Positions 15,544 through 25,792 of a DNA stretch of 64,000 nucleotides are shown piece by piece. Both the position numbers and the translations under genes were made by a program. The notes below the pieces were generated by a model. The model made no database searches, was not told the origin of the DNA, and saw only the letters and a program-made list of their open reading frames with translations. The DNA lies in NCBI RefSeq assembly GCF_000716785.1, contig NZ_JNYY01000002.1:248001-312000 (forward strand). Direction: 5' to 3'. Source of the stretch: Amycolatopsis vancoresmycina. Lineage in GTDB: Bacteria; Actinomycetota; Actinomycetes; Mycobacteriales; Pseudonocardiaceae. Position 1 is the stretch's first letter, and each line of letters opens with the position of its first letter.

Positions 15544-17030
15544 TGGGCCAGCCCGTCGCGCGTTCCGCCGAACCGCTCGCCGCGCAGTTCCAGACGAACC
15601 CGCCGCGCGAGGTCCCGACCCGCCGCAACACCGAGCTGGTGCTGCTGGGGTTCGCCACCTTCATCGTCACCATCGCGCTGGTCCTGGTGGAAGCGAACCA
15701 GGAGCAGGAGCTGACCTGGTCGATCATCTGGCTGGGGCTCGCCTACCTGGCGATCTTCGCCGCGGCGCACCTCGCGGTCCGCAAGTGGGCGCCGTACGCC
15801 GACCCGGTGCTGCTCCCCTGCGTCGCGCTGCTGAACGGCATCGGGCTGGTGATGATCCACCGGATCGACCTGGCTTTGGCCGAGCGCGCCACGCAGCAGG
15901 GCAAGGACTACACGCCCGCGGTCACCGCGCAGGTGCTGTTCACGGTGATCTCGCTCGTGTTCTTCGTCGTGGTACTGATCGTGGTGAACGACCATCGAAC
16001 GCTGACCCGCTACGGCTACACCGCCGGCCTGATCGGGATCATCGCGCTGGCGCTGCCCGCGCTGCTGCCGTCGAGCCTGTCCGAGGTCAACGGCGCCAAG
16101 GTGTGGCTGAAGCTGCCGTTCTTCTCGATCCAGCCGGGCGAGTTCGCGAAGATCCTGCTGATGATCTTCTTCGCTTCGTTCCTGGTGTCGAAGCGGGACC
16201 TGTTCATGGTGGCGGGCAAGAAGCTCGTCGGCGTCGAGCTGCCGCGCGCCCGCGACCTCGGCCCGATCCTGATCGCCGCGTTCGTCTGCATCGGCATCCT
16301 GGTGTTCGAGAAGGACCTCGGCACGTCGCTGCTGTTCTTCAGCGTCATCCTGGTGATGCTGTACGTCGCGACCGAGCGGGTCATCTGGGTCGTCCTGGGC
16401 CTCAGCTTCTTCGCCGTGGGCTGCATCATCGCCTACAACCTCTTCACGCACGTCCAGCAGCGCGTGGCGAACTGGCTGGACCCGCTGGCCACCTACGACC
16501 AGGCGGGCGGCGGTTACCAGCTGGCGCAGGGCCTGTTCGGGCTGGGCACCGGCGGCGTCGGCGGCACCGGGCTCGGCGCCGGACGGCCGGACATGGTGCC
16601 CGAGGCCAACACCGACTTCATCACCGCGTCGATCGGCGAAGAGCTCGGCTTCATCGGGCTGGCCGCGGTGCTGATGCTGTACCTGATGGTCGCCATGCGC
16701 GGCATGCGGAGCGCGCTCGCCGTGCGCGACACGTTCGGCAAGCTGCTGGGCGGCGGCCTCGCGTTCACCATGGTCATGCAGATCTTCGTCGTCGTCGGCG
16801 GGGTCACGAAACTCATCCCGGAGACCGGTATCACCGCCCCGTTCCTGTCCAAGGGTGGTTCGTCGCTGCTCGCGAACTACATCCTCGTCGCGCTGCTGCT
16901 CCGCATCTCCGACGCGGCCCGCAGGCCGGCCGCCCGCCCGAAGCCGCAGCAGCAGCCGCAGGCCCCGATCGCGGAGGCGCACACCGTGCTCGTGCAGCGC
17001 CCGCCGGCGGACGGGGGCGCGCAGGCATGA
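15543..17030 (+). CDS. rodA: RodA/FtsW-type SEDS peptidoglycan glycosyltransferase
   Basis: 495-aa polytopic membrane enzyme that polymerises lipid II; it works with the class B transpeptidase encoded next. About ten or more hydrophobic segments are visible. SEDS hallmarks include GAKVWLKLPFFSIQPGEFAKI, FEKDLGTSLLFFSVILVMLY, the conserved PEANTDFITASIGEELGF with its catalytic Asp region, and the C-terminal TGITAPFLSKGGSSLLANY. A Pro/Gln-rich cytoplasmic tail ends the protein. It starts within the pstP stop and its own stop overlaps pbpA (ATGA). It is called RodA rather than FtsW because of its position with pbpA. Confidence 0.94.
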   Translation: MGQPVARSAEPLAAQFQTNPPREVPTRRNTELVLLGFATFIVTIALVLVEANQEQELTWSIIWLGLAYLAIFAAAHLAVRKWAPYADPVLLPCVALLNGIGLVMIHRIDLALAERATQQGKDYTPAVTAQVLFTVISLVFFVVVLIVVNDHRTLTRYGYTAGLIGIIALALPALLPSSLSEVNGAKVWLKLPFFSIQPGEFAKILLMIFFASFLVSKRDLFMVAGKKLVGVELPRARDLGPILIAAFVCIGILVFEKDLGTSLLFFSVILVMLYVATERVIWVVLGLSFFAVGCIIAYNLFTHVQQRVANWLDPLATYDQAGGGYQLAQGLFGLGTGGVGGTGLGAGRPDMVPEANTDFITASIGEELGFIGLAAVLMLYLMVAMRGMRSALAVRDTFGKLLGGGLAFTMVMQIFVVVGGVTKLIPETGITAPFLSKGGSSLLANYILVALLLRISDAARRPAARPKPQQQPQAPIAEAHTVLVQRPPADGGAQA

Positions 17031-18496
17031 ACACCCCGCTCCGCAAGGTCGGCATGGCGATGCTCGTGATGGTCGTCCTGCTGCTGGCCAACGCCACCTA
17101 CATCCAGGTGGTGAAGGCCGACGACTACCGCACCGACTCCCGCAACGCGCGCGTGCTCTACGACGAGTTCGCCCGCCAGCGCGGCAAGATCGTGTCGCAG
17201 GCCAACGGCGAGGTGCTGGCCGGCATCAACCCGTCGAACGACAAGTACAAGTACATCCGGACCTACGCCGACGGGCCGATGTACGCGCCGGTCACCGGCT
17301 ACTACTCGATCAACTACGGCGCCGGCGGGCTGGAGCGCGCCGAGGACGACGTCCTCAACGGCTCCGACCCGCGGCTGTTCGTGCGGCGGCTGTCGGACAT
17401 GGTCACCGGCCGCGACCCGAGCGGTGGCAACGTCCGGCTGACCATCGACCCGGCCGTGCAGAAGGCCGCGTACGACCTGATGACGCAGAAGGGCTACACC
17501 GGCGCTGTCGTCGCGATGGAGCCGAGCACCGGCCGGATCCTGGCGATGGTCTCGACGCCGTCGTACGACCCGAACGCGCTCGCCCAGCACACGTCGAAGG
17601 CGCAGACCGACGCCTGGAACGCGAACAACAAGGACCCGAACAAGCCCATGCTGAACCGGGCGATCTCGGAGACCTACCCGCCGGGGTCGACGTTCAAGCT
17701 GGTCACCGCGGCGGCCGCGCTCGAGGACGGCAAGGGCCCGGACACCCAGGTCAACACGGCGCCGAACACGAAGCTCCCGAACACGAGCATCACGCTCGAG
17801 AACTACGCGGGCCAAGCGTGCCCCGGCAACACCTTCAAGGACGCGCTCGCGCACTCGTGCAACGTGCCCTTCGCGGAGTTCGCCGGCCAGCTCGGCGCGG
17901 ACAAGATGAAGAAGACGGCGGCGAACTTCGGCATCGGGCAGACCGACCTGACCGTGCCGATGAAGGTCGCCCCGTCGACGGTCGGCCCGCTCGACTCGCA
18001 GGGCGCGCTCTACCAGAGCGGCATCGGCCAGCGCGACGTCCGGATCACGCCGCTGCAGGACTGCCTGCTCGCGGCCACCGTGGCCAACGGCGGGATCGCG
18101 ATGAAGCCGCAGCTGGTGCAGTCGGTGCTGGCGCCGGACCTGTCGACCATCGAGGACTACAGCCCGACCGAACTCACTGGCACCCCCGCGCTGTCGGCGT
18201 CGAACGCGGCGATTCTCAAGGACATGATGATCGCTTCCGAGGGTTTCACCGCGGGCGGTGGCAAGCGCGCGGACATCCAGATCGCGTCGAAGACCGGCAC
18301 CGCGGAGCACGGCACGGACTCCAAGAACACTGCCCCGCACGCGTGGTACACCGCCTTCGCCCCGGCGAACGACCCGAAGATCGCGGTCGCCGTGATCGTC
18401 GAGAACGGCGGCGACCGCGGGCTGGCCGCGACGGGCGGCAAGGTCGCCTCGGAAATCGGCCGCGCGGCGATCAACGCCAAGCTCGGGGGTGGATAG
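17027..18496 (+). CDS. pbpA: PbpA: class B penicillin-binding protein (transpeptidase)
   Basis: 489-aa peptidoglycan DD-transpeptidase anchored by an N-terminal helix (residues 8-25). The active site has all three motifs: SxxK in YPPGSTFKLV (about residue 225), SxN in LAHSCNVPFAE, and KTG in ASKTGTAEHG. The N-terminal module (YDEFARQRGKIVSQANGEVLAG) is the short non-penicillin-binding domain typical of actinobacterial PbpA. It partners RodA for cell elongation or septation and is a known target of PknB-type kinases in mycobacteria. It is coupled to rodA by ATGA, with a 3-bp gap to pknA. Confidence 0.95.
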   Translation: MNTPLRKVGMAMLVMVVLLLANATYIQVVKADDYRTDSRNARVLYDEFARQRGKIVSQANGEVLAGINPSNDKYKYIRTYADGPMYAPVTGYYSINYGAGGLERAEDDVLNGSDPRLFVRRLSDMVTGRDPSGGNVRLTIDPAVQKAAYDLMTQKGYTGAVVAMEPSTGRILAMVSTPSYDPNALAQHTSKAQTDAWNANNKDPNKPMLNRAISETYPPGSTFKLVTAAAALEDGKGPDTQVNTAPNTKLPNTSITLENYAGQACPGNTFKDALAHSCNVPFAEFAGQLGADKMKKTAANFGIGQTDLTVPMKVAPSTVGPLDSQGALYQSGIGQRDVRITPLQDCLLAATVANGGIAMKPQLVQSVLAPDLSTIEDYSPTELTGTPALSASNAAILKDMMIASEGFTAGGGKRADIQIASKTGTAEHGTDSKNTAPHAWYTAFAPANDPKIAVAVIVENGGDRGLAATGGKVASEIGRAAINAKLGGG

Positions 18497-18499
18497 CGC

Positions 18500-19845
18500 A
18501 TGCTGTCCTCCGGTCAGCTGCTGGCCGATCGCTACAAGCTGACGAGCCGGATCGCCGTCGGCGGGATGGGCGAGGTCTGGCAGGCCAGTGACACCCGGCT
18601 GGACCGGACTGTCGCCGTCAAGATCCTGAAGACCGAGCTCTCCGGCGACGCCGAGTTCCTCCACCGCTTCCGCACGGAAGCGCGGATGACGGCGTCGCTG
18701 AACCACCCCGGCATCGCCGCGGTGCACGACTACGGCGAGACCATCCTCGACGGCGACCTGTCGATCGCGTACCTGGTGATGGAGCTCGTCGACGGCGACC
18801 CGCTGGCCGGGTTGCTGGCCAAGCACGGGCGGCTGTCGGCGGAGTTCACGCTCGACATGCTGGAGCAGGCGGGCAACGCGCTGCAGGCGGCGCACTCGCA
18901 CGGCCTGGTCCACCGCGACGTCAAGCCGGGCAACATCCTCGTGACGTCGGCCGGCCAGGTGAAGATCACCGACTTCGGCGTCGCGAAGGCGGCCGACGCG
19001 GCCCCGGTCACCCGGTCCGGGATGGTCATGGGCACCGCCCACTACATCGCGCCGGAGCAGGCGCTCGGGCAGCCCGCGGAGCCGGCGTCCGACGTCTACT
19101 CGCTGGCGGTGTGCGGGTACGAGTGCCTCGCCGGGCACCGGCCGTTCCTGTCCGAGAACGCCGTGACGGTCGCGATGATGCACATCCGCGACATCGCGCC
19201 GCCGCTGCCGCCGGACGTGCCGCCCGCGGCGCGTGCGGTGATCGAGGCGACCCTGGTCAAGGACCCGCGGCAGCGCTACAACAACGGCGGCGAGTTCGCC
19301 TCCGCCGTCGCCGCGGTCCGCGCCGGGCTGCCGCTGCCGACGCCGTCCGGGCTGGTCAACGCCACCTACACGACGGGCCAGCAGCCGGTGGTGCCGCAGC
19401 AGGTGCCCCAGCAGCCGCCGCCCCCGTCGATGCCGGTGCCGATCCCGCAGCAGCAGCTTCCCCCGCAGCAGCAGCCGATGCCGGGCGGCCCGCCGTCGCC
19501 GGCGATGAACCCGATGGTCGCGATCGGCCCGCCGTCCCGGCCGGCTCCGCGGCAGGTCATGCTGCCCGCGGCCCGGAAGAAGACGCAGTGGGGCTGGTGG
19601 GCGCTCCTCGCGGCGATCCTGCTCGTTGTCCTGGTGGCGGGGATCGTGCTCGTGGCCAAGATGCTGGGCGGCGGCAACGGTGCGCCGCCGCACAACACCC
19701 AGACGCAGAGCCAGGTGGTCCCGGGCAGACAGGTGCCCGCGGAACAGTCCTCGAGCGTCTACCCCGCGGACACTCCCGGCACGACCGACGATGGCCGGCA
19801 AGGCATCATGACCACACCTTGGACGGAATGGAACGGCATCCAGAG

Positions 19846-19849
<4 letters not shown>
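18500..19849 (+). CDS. pknA: PknA-type Ser/Thr protein kinase
   Basis: 449-aa Hanks-type kinase controlling morphology and wall synthesis. The kinase domain (residues 10-275) has the glycine-rich loop IAVGGMGEVW, VAVKIL lysine, HRDVKPGNIL catalytic loop, DFGVAK and the activation loop with THY-like residues before APEQ. A long Pro/Gln-rich juxtamembrane region (about 285-365) follows, then one membrane helix (about 370-393) and a short Thr/Ser-rich outer segment without PASTA repeats. The lack of a sensor domain agrees with PknA. ATGA overlap joins it to pknB. Confidence 0.95.
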
Positions 19850-21816
<1,967 letters not shown>

Positions 21817-21833
21817 CCGAGGTGCTGTGAAGG

Positions 21834-21864
21834 AGGCCCGCACGGTTCGCCGTGCGGGCCTTTT
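21834..21864 (+). terminator. Intrinsic terminator of the pknB operon
   Basis: AGGCCCGCACGG-ttcg-CCGTGCGGGCCT followed by TTT: a 12-bp perfect stem with a UUCG tetraloop and a T tract, 17 bp after the pknB stop. It also abuts the stop of the convergent small gene at 21864. Confidence 0.95.
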
Positions 21865-22127
21865 CAGTGGTCGAGCCAGCGCAGTTCGACGTCCCCGAGC
21901 CGCCGCTGGACGCGCAGCAGCCGTTCCGCGGTATCGGACGAGTGAATCGAGCGCTGCCCGCTGTACCGGAAGAGGGCACCGCCGCCGTCCTGCAGCTCGA
22001 TGCCCCAGCCGATCAGGGGTGCGCCGTCGAGGTGGTTCGACGTGCCGAAGACCGTGAACAACCTGGGCTTTCCGGCGAGGGCCAGCTCCTCGATCACGCG
22101 CTGGTACGGTGTGCGGTCAGTGCTCAT
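21864..22127 (-). CDS. Hypothetical protein, 87 aa
   Basis: Function not recognised. The protein is acidic to neutral with no membrane segment or signal. It starts MSTDRTPYQRVIEEL and carries LFTVFGTSNHLDGAPLIGWGIELQDG, which suggests a small alpha/beta fold. ATG 22127 follows a plausible ribosome site (GGAAAG lies on the opposite flank, so support is modest). It is divergent from the WhiJ-like regulator gene with a 52-bp gap holding a palindrome, which suggests shared control. Third-position GC bias is coding-like throughout. It ends in the pknB terminator. Confidence 0.65.
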   Translation of the reverse strand: MSTDRTPYQRVIEELALAGKPRLFTVFGTSNHLDGAPLIGWGIELQDGGGALFRYSGQRSIHSSDTAERLLRVQRRLGDVELRWLDH

Positions 22128-22141
22128 GGAAAGACCTTACC

Positions 22142-22154
22142 GAGAAACTTTCTC
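22142..22154. promoter_or_regulatory. Palindrome in the divergent promoter of the WhiJ-like gene
   Basis: GAGAAACTTTCTC (6-bp arms around one base) lies in the 52-bp gap between two divergent genes, followed by the AT-rich CCTTAAG. It is a candidate operator for the helix-turn-helix protein encoded at 22180. The assignment is inference from position. Confidence 0.5.
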
Positions 22155-22179
22155 CTTAAGCAACTGGTAGTGTCTGCGC

Positions 22180-23046
22180 ATGCATATCCCGTCGGATCCC
22201 GAGCTGCTGAAGACGCAGCTGGGCATCGAGCTGCGCCGGCTGCGTGAAGAGGCCGGGTTCACCGCGCTGGAGGCGTGCGCGGCGATCAACGCGCACACGC
22301 CGAAGCTCTCGAAGCTGGAGAACGGCAACCAGACCGCGGATCCGGAGGACATCCGGAAGCTCGCGGAGTTCTACCGCGCGACGCCGGAGCAGCGGGATTA
22401 CCTGGTGGCGCTGGCCGAGGCCCAGCCGAAACGGCGGCGTCGGCGGAAGGCCGCCGAGCGTGACGCGGTGCCGGACTGGTTCCGCCGGTTCCTCGCGCTG
22501 GAGTGGGATGCGACGGAAATCCGCACCTATCAGGTCGAGAGCGTGCACGGCTTGCTCCAGACCGAGGCTTACGCGAGGTCGAACATCCTGGCTTGGGAAC
22601 CCGAAGCCGACCCGCGGTTGATCGACAAGCAGGTGGAGACCCGGCTTGGCCGCCAGACGGTGCTGAAACGCAACGGCCGACCATCGCTCCGGTTCGACAT
22701 GCTGCTCAACGAAGCGGTTCTTCGGCGTGTTCAGGGCAGCAAGGCGATCATGCGCGAGCAGTTGCAGCACCTGGTCACCGCATCGAACCGGCCGAACATC
22801 ACGATTCGCGTGCTGCCGTTCTCGGTGCCCGACCGGATCACAATGCCGTCGGCTTTCTCGCTGTTCCGCCTGCAGGAGCAGAACTTCTCGACGGTCTACC
22901 TGGAGGACCTCTTCGGCGCGACCTACCTCAAGGAGCCGGAGGAGTTCACCCAGTACAGCGTCGTTTACGGGCGGCTGCGGGATGCCGCACTGGACCCGGA
23001 AGCGTCCCGCAAGTTGCTCGCTAAGGTGGCAGAGTCCTACAAGTAG
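22180..23046 (+). CDS. WhiJ-like XRE-family regulator with DUF5753
   Basis: 288-aa DNA-binding protein. Residues about 8-72 form the helix-turn-helix (LGIELRRLREEAGFTALEA, KLSKLENGNQTADPEDIRKL). A basic patch (KRRRRRKAAER) links to the DUF5753 domain (residues 95-285: VESVHGLLQTEAYAR, RQTVLKRNGRPSLRFDMLLNEAVLRR, ITIRVLPFS, VYLEDLFGATYL). In streptomycetes such proteins pair with DUF397 partners and tune development or antibiotic production, and they occur in many paralogous copies. The DUF397 gene follows 23 bp after the stop, so the pair forms an operon. The ligand is unknown. Confidence 0.93.
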   Translation: MHIPSDPELLKTQLGIELRRLREEAGFTALEACAAINAHTPKLSKLENGNQTADPEDIRKLAEFYRATPEQRDYLVALAEAQPKRRRRRKAAERDAVPDWFRRFLALEWDATEIRTYQVESVHGLLQTEAYARSNILAWEPEADPRLIDKQVETRLGRQTVLKRNGRPSLRFDMLLNEAVLRRVQGSKAIMREQLQHLVTASNRPNITIRVLPFSVPDRITMPSAFSLFRLQEQNFSTVYLEDLFGATYLKEPEEFTQYSVVYGRLRDAALDPEASRKLLAKVAESYK

Positions 23047-23069
23047 AACGCCACCTGAAGGGGTGTGTG

Positions 23070-23282
23070 ATGACAGCCCCCGAGTCCCCGATCTGGTTCA
23101 AGAGCAGCTACAGCAGCAGCAACGGTGGCGAGTGCGTCGAGATCGCGTTCGCCGGTCCGGCCGTCGGTGTCCGTGACACGAAGGACCGCGCGGCCGGACA
23201 TCTCACCGTCTCAAGCCCGGCGTGGGATGCCTTCCTGGGTCACGCTTTGTCGAGGAATCCCTGCACCGCACCGAGCACCTGA
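23070..23282 (+). CDS. DUF397 domain protein (BldB-like partner)
   Basis: 70-aa small protein with the DUF397 pattern: PIWFKSSYSSSNGGECVEIAF, VGVRDTKDRAAGHLTVSSPAWDAFL. Such proteins usually bind or antagonise the adjacent WhiJ-like protein. ATG 23070 is chosen because GAAGGGG sits at suitable distance; a GTG one codon upstream is possible. The last about 14 residues (GHALSRNPCTAPST) extend past the usual DUF397 end (DAFLAGVK-like). They overlap the 3' end of the convergent EACC1-like gene by 43 bp. Confidence 0.9.
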   Translation: MTAPESPIWFKSSYSSSNGGECVEIAFAGPAVGVRDTKDRAAGHLTVSSPAWDAFLGHALSRNPCTAPST

Positions 23283-23554
23283 TCGGCGTCGCTCGCGGCA
23301 CCGCAGTCGAGCTGCAGCTCCTCGGCGGCGCCCGAGCGCTTCACCTTCAGCGAGACGCTGCCCGCTCCCCGCGTCAGCCACGCGAACAGCGAACGGCAGA
23401 AAGCCGCCGCGGAGTTGCTCGACACCCCGACCACGACGGCGTCGAAGACCTGCACGCGGCCGCGCAGTTCGTCTTCGCCGCGCAACCAGGCGGCGAGCTC
23501 CGGAAGCTCGCCTTCGGAGTTTGGCACGGTGATCGCGACGATCCCAGCCGTCAC
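23240..23554 (-). CDS. EACC1-like protein (effector-associated constant component), orphan
   Basis: 104-aa protein. The pattern VAITVPNSEGELPELAAWLRGEDELRGRV followed by a hydrophobic SLFAWLTRG helix and a beta-hairpin (SVSLKVKRSGAAEELQLDC) matches, from memory, the EACC1 family. That family was described in actinobacterial conflict systems, where it accompanies caspase-like or other effectors. The GTG start at 23554 is chosen for a good ribosome site (AAGGGAG) and the family-like N-terminus. No effector or NTPase gene lies beside it: upstream is an ABC permease gene and downstream the convergent DUF397 gene. It may be a remnant or act in trans. The family call is moderately sure; function is not known. 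Confidence 0.65.
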   Translation of the reverse strand: MTAGIVAITVPNSEGELPELAAWLRGEDELRGRVQVFDAVVVGVSSNSAAAFCRSLFAWLTRGAGSVSLKVKRSGAAEELQLDCGAASDADQVLGAVQGFLDKA

Positions 23555-23654
23555 CCGAGCTCCCTTCACGCAGAACCGGAGAGGCCACGAACCTTAGTCG
23601 GCCGCGCGGTCCCGCCGGAACCCCGGTGAAGAATTTGACGATTGCAATTTGCAG

Positions 23655-24296
23655 TCAGGAGCGCCGGCGAACCAAAGCCGAAACGGCGAAGAAGCTGGCG
23701 GCCAGCACCACCACCGACGTCACCAGGGCCAACACCAGCGGCCCGCCGACCGGTTCGTCGTCCGTCAGCGCGTGCAGCAGCGGGTGGACCAGCGGAATCT
23801 TCGCCAGCAGCACGACGACGAGGGTGATCACCGCCGCCAGGACCGTCCAGCCGATGCGGTGCACCAGCAGCCGCGAGCACGGCAGCGCGATGGCGATCCC
23901 CAGCAGCGCGCACGCGAGGTGCGCGAGCAGCCCGATCCCCAGCGCCGACGGCTGCACCTTGAACGACTTGATCGCCGACCACACTTCGGTGATCGCCGTG
24001 AGGACCAGGGAGCAGGCCAGCACCGTCAGCACCGCGCCGGTGATCATCCGGCGCCACTGCCGGGCGTGGCTCAACGTCACCAGGCGCTGCACCGGGTCTT
24101 CGATGTCGAGCAGGGCGATCGTCAGCCAGCACGAGACAACCAGCAACCCGCCCGCGCTGATGCCGAACAGCGGCAGCGGCGGCGAATGCGGGTCGGCGTA
24201 GAGGATCACGCACAGCGCGAGGTACGCCAGCAACGCCGGCAGGTACCGCTGCGAATGGCCGAGCAGCGCCAGGTAGTACCGCGTCAGGGCGAGCAC
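23655..24296 (-). CDS. ABC transporter permease-like membrane protein
   Basis: 213-aa protein with about six hydrophobic segments (for example YLPALLAYLALCVILY, LFGISAGGLLVVSCWLTIAL, VLTVLACSLVLTAI, VLAAVITLVVVLLAKIPLV and the C-terminal LVLALVTSVVVLAASFFAV). It is very probably the membrane partner of the ATPase encoded just upstream; the GTG start at 24296 overlaps the ATPase gene end by 13 bp. No recognised permease subfamily motif was found. It is third in the coupled set trpG-ATPase-permease. The substrate is unknown. Confidence 0.78.
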   Translation of the reverse strand: MLALTRYYLALLGHSQRYLPALLAYLALCVILYADPHSPPLPLFGISAGGLLVVSCWLTIALLDIEDPVQRLVTLSHARQWRRMITGAVLTVLACSLVLTAITEVWSAIKSFKVQPSALGIGLLAHLACALLGIAIALPCSRLLVHRIGWTVLAAVITLVVVLLAKIPLVHPLLHALTDDEPVGGPLVLALVTSVVVLAASFFAVSALVRRRS

Positions 24297-25075
24297 GGCG
24301 CCACCTCCCGCACCGACCAGCCGTCCTTCAACGCGCGCACCAGCACCGCGTCCACCGCGGCGATCTCGACCGTGAGCACCACCTGCGTGCCTTCCACCAC
24401 CGCGTGCCGCACACCGGGCTCGCCCGCCCAGCCGCTTCCGCCGCCGCGCAGCACGATCCGGGTGGTCGGCTCGGCGCTCTCGGCCGTCAGCCTGCCTTCG
24501 TTCATGAGGTGGACGACGTCGGCGTGGTCGTGCACCACCTGCGGCCGGTGGTCGGTGAACACGACGCTCGCCCCGCGCGCCCGCGTCTCGGCGACGAGCT
24601 CGCCGAGGATCGCGTGCGTCCCGACGTCGAGCCCGCTCCACGGCTCGTCGAGGATCAGCAGGTCGGGGCGGACCATCACGGCCTGCGCGAGCCCGACCTT
24701 CTGCGCGTTGCCCTTCGACAGCGTGCGCAGCGGGGCCGTCGGGCCGCCGACGAGCGCGAGCCGTTCGAGCAGCGGATCGATCACCGAGAGGTCGGCCAGG
24801 CCGTGGATGCGGGCCATGTGCCGCAGGTACGCCCGCGCGCCCATGCGCTGACCGGCCGGGAAGCGGTCCGGGAGGTAGCCGATCCGCGGGGTGCCGGTGA
24901 GGGTCCCGGTGGTCGCGTGCGAGACGCCGGCCATGATCCGCAGCAGCGTCGACTTTCCCGAACCGTTGCTGCCGAGGATGCCGACGACGTGCCCGGGCTC
25001 GACGGTCAGGTCGACGTCGTGGAGGACGAAGTCACCGCGCCCGTACCGCTTGCCGACCCCCGCGAGCCGGATCAC
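24284..25075 (-). CDS. ABC transporter ATP-binding protein
   Basis: 263-aa ATPase. Walker A GSNGSGKST at about residues 36-44, signature region LSKGNAQKVGLAQAV (SKGNAQ instead of the usual SGGQ), Walker B LLILDEPWSGLD, and switch His in VFTDHRP. The ABC domain covers residues 1-200; the remaining C-terminal part (TRIVLRGGGSGWAG onward) is a short regulatory extension. The GTG start at 25075 overlaps the trpG stop (GTGA). It forms an exporter with the next gene. Fusion of a transporter to the trpG transcript is unusual; what it moves is not evident. Confidence 0.9.
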   Translation of the reverse strand: MIRLAGVGKRYGRGDFVLHDVDLTVEPGHVVGILGSNGSGKSTLLRIMAGVSHATTGTLTGTPRIGYLPDRFPAGQRMGARAYLRHMARIHGLADLSVIDPLLERLALVGGPTAPLRTLSKGNAQKVGLAQAVMVRPDLLILDEPWSGLDVGTHAILGELVAETRARGASVVFTDHRPQVVHDHADVVHLMNEGRLTAESAEPTTRIVLRGGGSGWAGEPGVRHAVVEGTQVVLTVEIAAVDAVLVRALKDGWSVREVAPCSP

Positions 25076-25716
25076 GCAACAGCGGCCTTCTGGAGCGCCT
25101 TGGTCGCCCGCTCGAGCTCGTCGACCCGGGCCGGATCGACCGGGTGGCCGGCCGCGGCCAGCCAGTTCGCCAGCATCCGGTGACCGCCCTCGGTGAGCAC
25201 CGATTCGGGGTGGAACTGGACGCCTTCCAGCGGCAGCTCGCGGTGGCGCATGCCCATCACGATGCCGGACTCGGTGCGGCCGGTGATCTCGAAGACGTCG
25301 TCGGAAATCGTGTCGGGCACCACGGTCAGGGAGTGGTACCGGGTGGCCGTGAACTCTTCCGGCAGGTCCTTGAGGATGCCGGCGCCTTCGTGGCGGACCT
25401 GGCTCGTCTTGCCGTGGAGCAGCTCGGGCGCGCGGTCGACGGTCGCGCCGTAGACGACCCCGAGGGCCTGGTGGCCGAGGCAGACGCCGAGCATCGGAGT
25501 GCGCGTCTCGGCGCACTTGCGGATGACGTCCATGCTCTGACCAGCGCGTTCGGGCGTGCCCGGGCCGGGAGAGACAAGCACGGCGTCGAATTCGGGCACG
25601 CGGTCGAGGTCCACGACGTCGTTGCGCCAGACCGTGCAGTCGGCGCCGAGCTGGGCCAGGTACTGGACCAGGTTGTAGACGAAGCTGTCGTAGTTGTCGA
25701 CGACGAGAACGCGCAT
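25072..25716 (-). CDS. trpG: Anthranilate/aminodeoxychorismate synthase glutamine amidotransferase subunit (TrpG/PabA)
   Basis: 214-aa class I glutamine amidotransferase supplying ammonia to TrpE or PabB. Seen: VLVVDNYDSFVYNLVQYLAQLG at the start, the oxyanion glycine loop VSPGPGTPERAG, nucleophile Cys in MLGVCLGHQALG (residue 79), and the His-Glu pair in VQFHPESVLTEGG. ATG 25716 is chosen because it gives the exact family N-terminus (MRVLVVDNYD). The position, convergent with pknB, matches the origin region of mycobacteria, where the gene is called trpG. No TrpE is nearby, so it may serve both tryptophan and folate synthesis. The downstream ABC genes are translationally coupled to it. Confidence 0.95.
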   Translation of the reverse strand: MRVLVVDNYDSFVYNLVQYLAQLGADCTVWRNDVVDLDRVPEFDAVLVSPGPGTPERAGQSMDVIRKCAETRTPMLGVCLGHQALGVVYGATVDRAPELLHGKTSQVRHEGAGILKDLPEEFTATRYHSLTVVPDTISDDVFEITGRTESGIVMGMRHRELPLEGVQFHPESVLTEGGHRMLANWLAAAGHPVDPARVDELERATKALQKAAVA

Positions 25717-25767
25717 GGCGCCGAGCTTACCGGCTCCCACCTGGTGGACCGTACGCCAAATCACATT

Positions 25768-25786
25768 TTAGGTTAGGTGATCCTAA
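25768..25786 (+). promoter_or_regulatory. IdeR/DtxR-like iron box
   Basis: TTAGGTTAGGTGATCCTAA matches 16 of 19 positions of the mycobacterial IdeR box TTAGGTTAGGCTAACCTAA. It lies in the 76-bp gap between trpG (start 25716) and the ferredoxin reductase gene (start 25793), immediately upstream of the latter. Inference: iron-dependent repression of the reductase; trpG could also be affected. Confidence 0.7.
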
Positions 25787-25792
25787 CTTACC

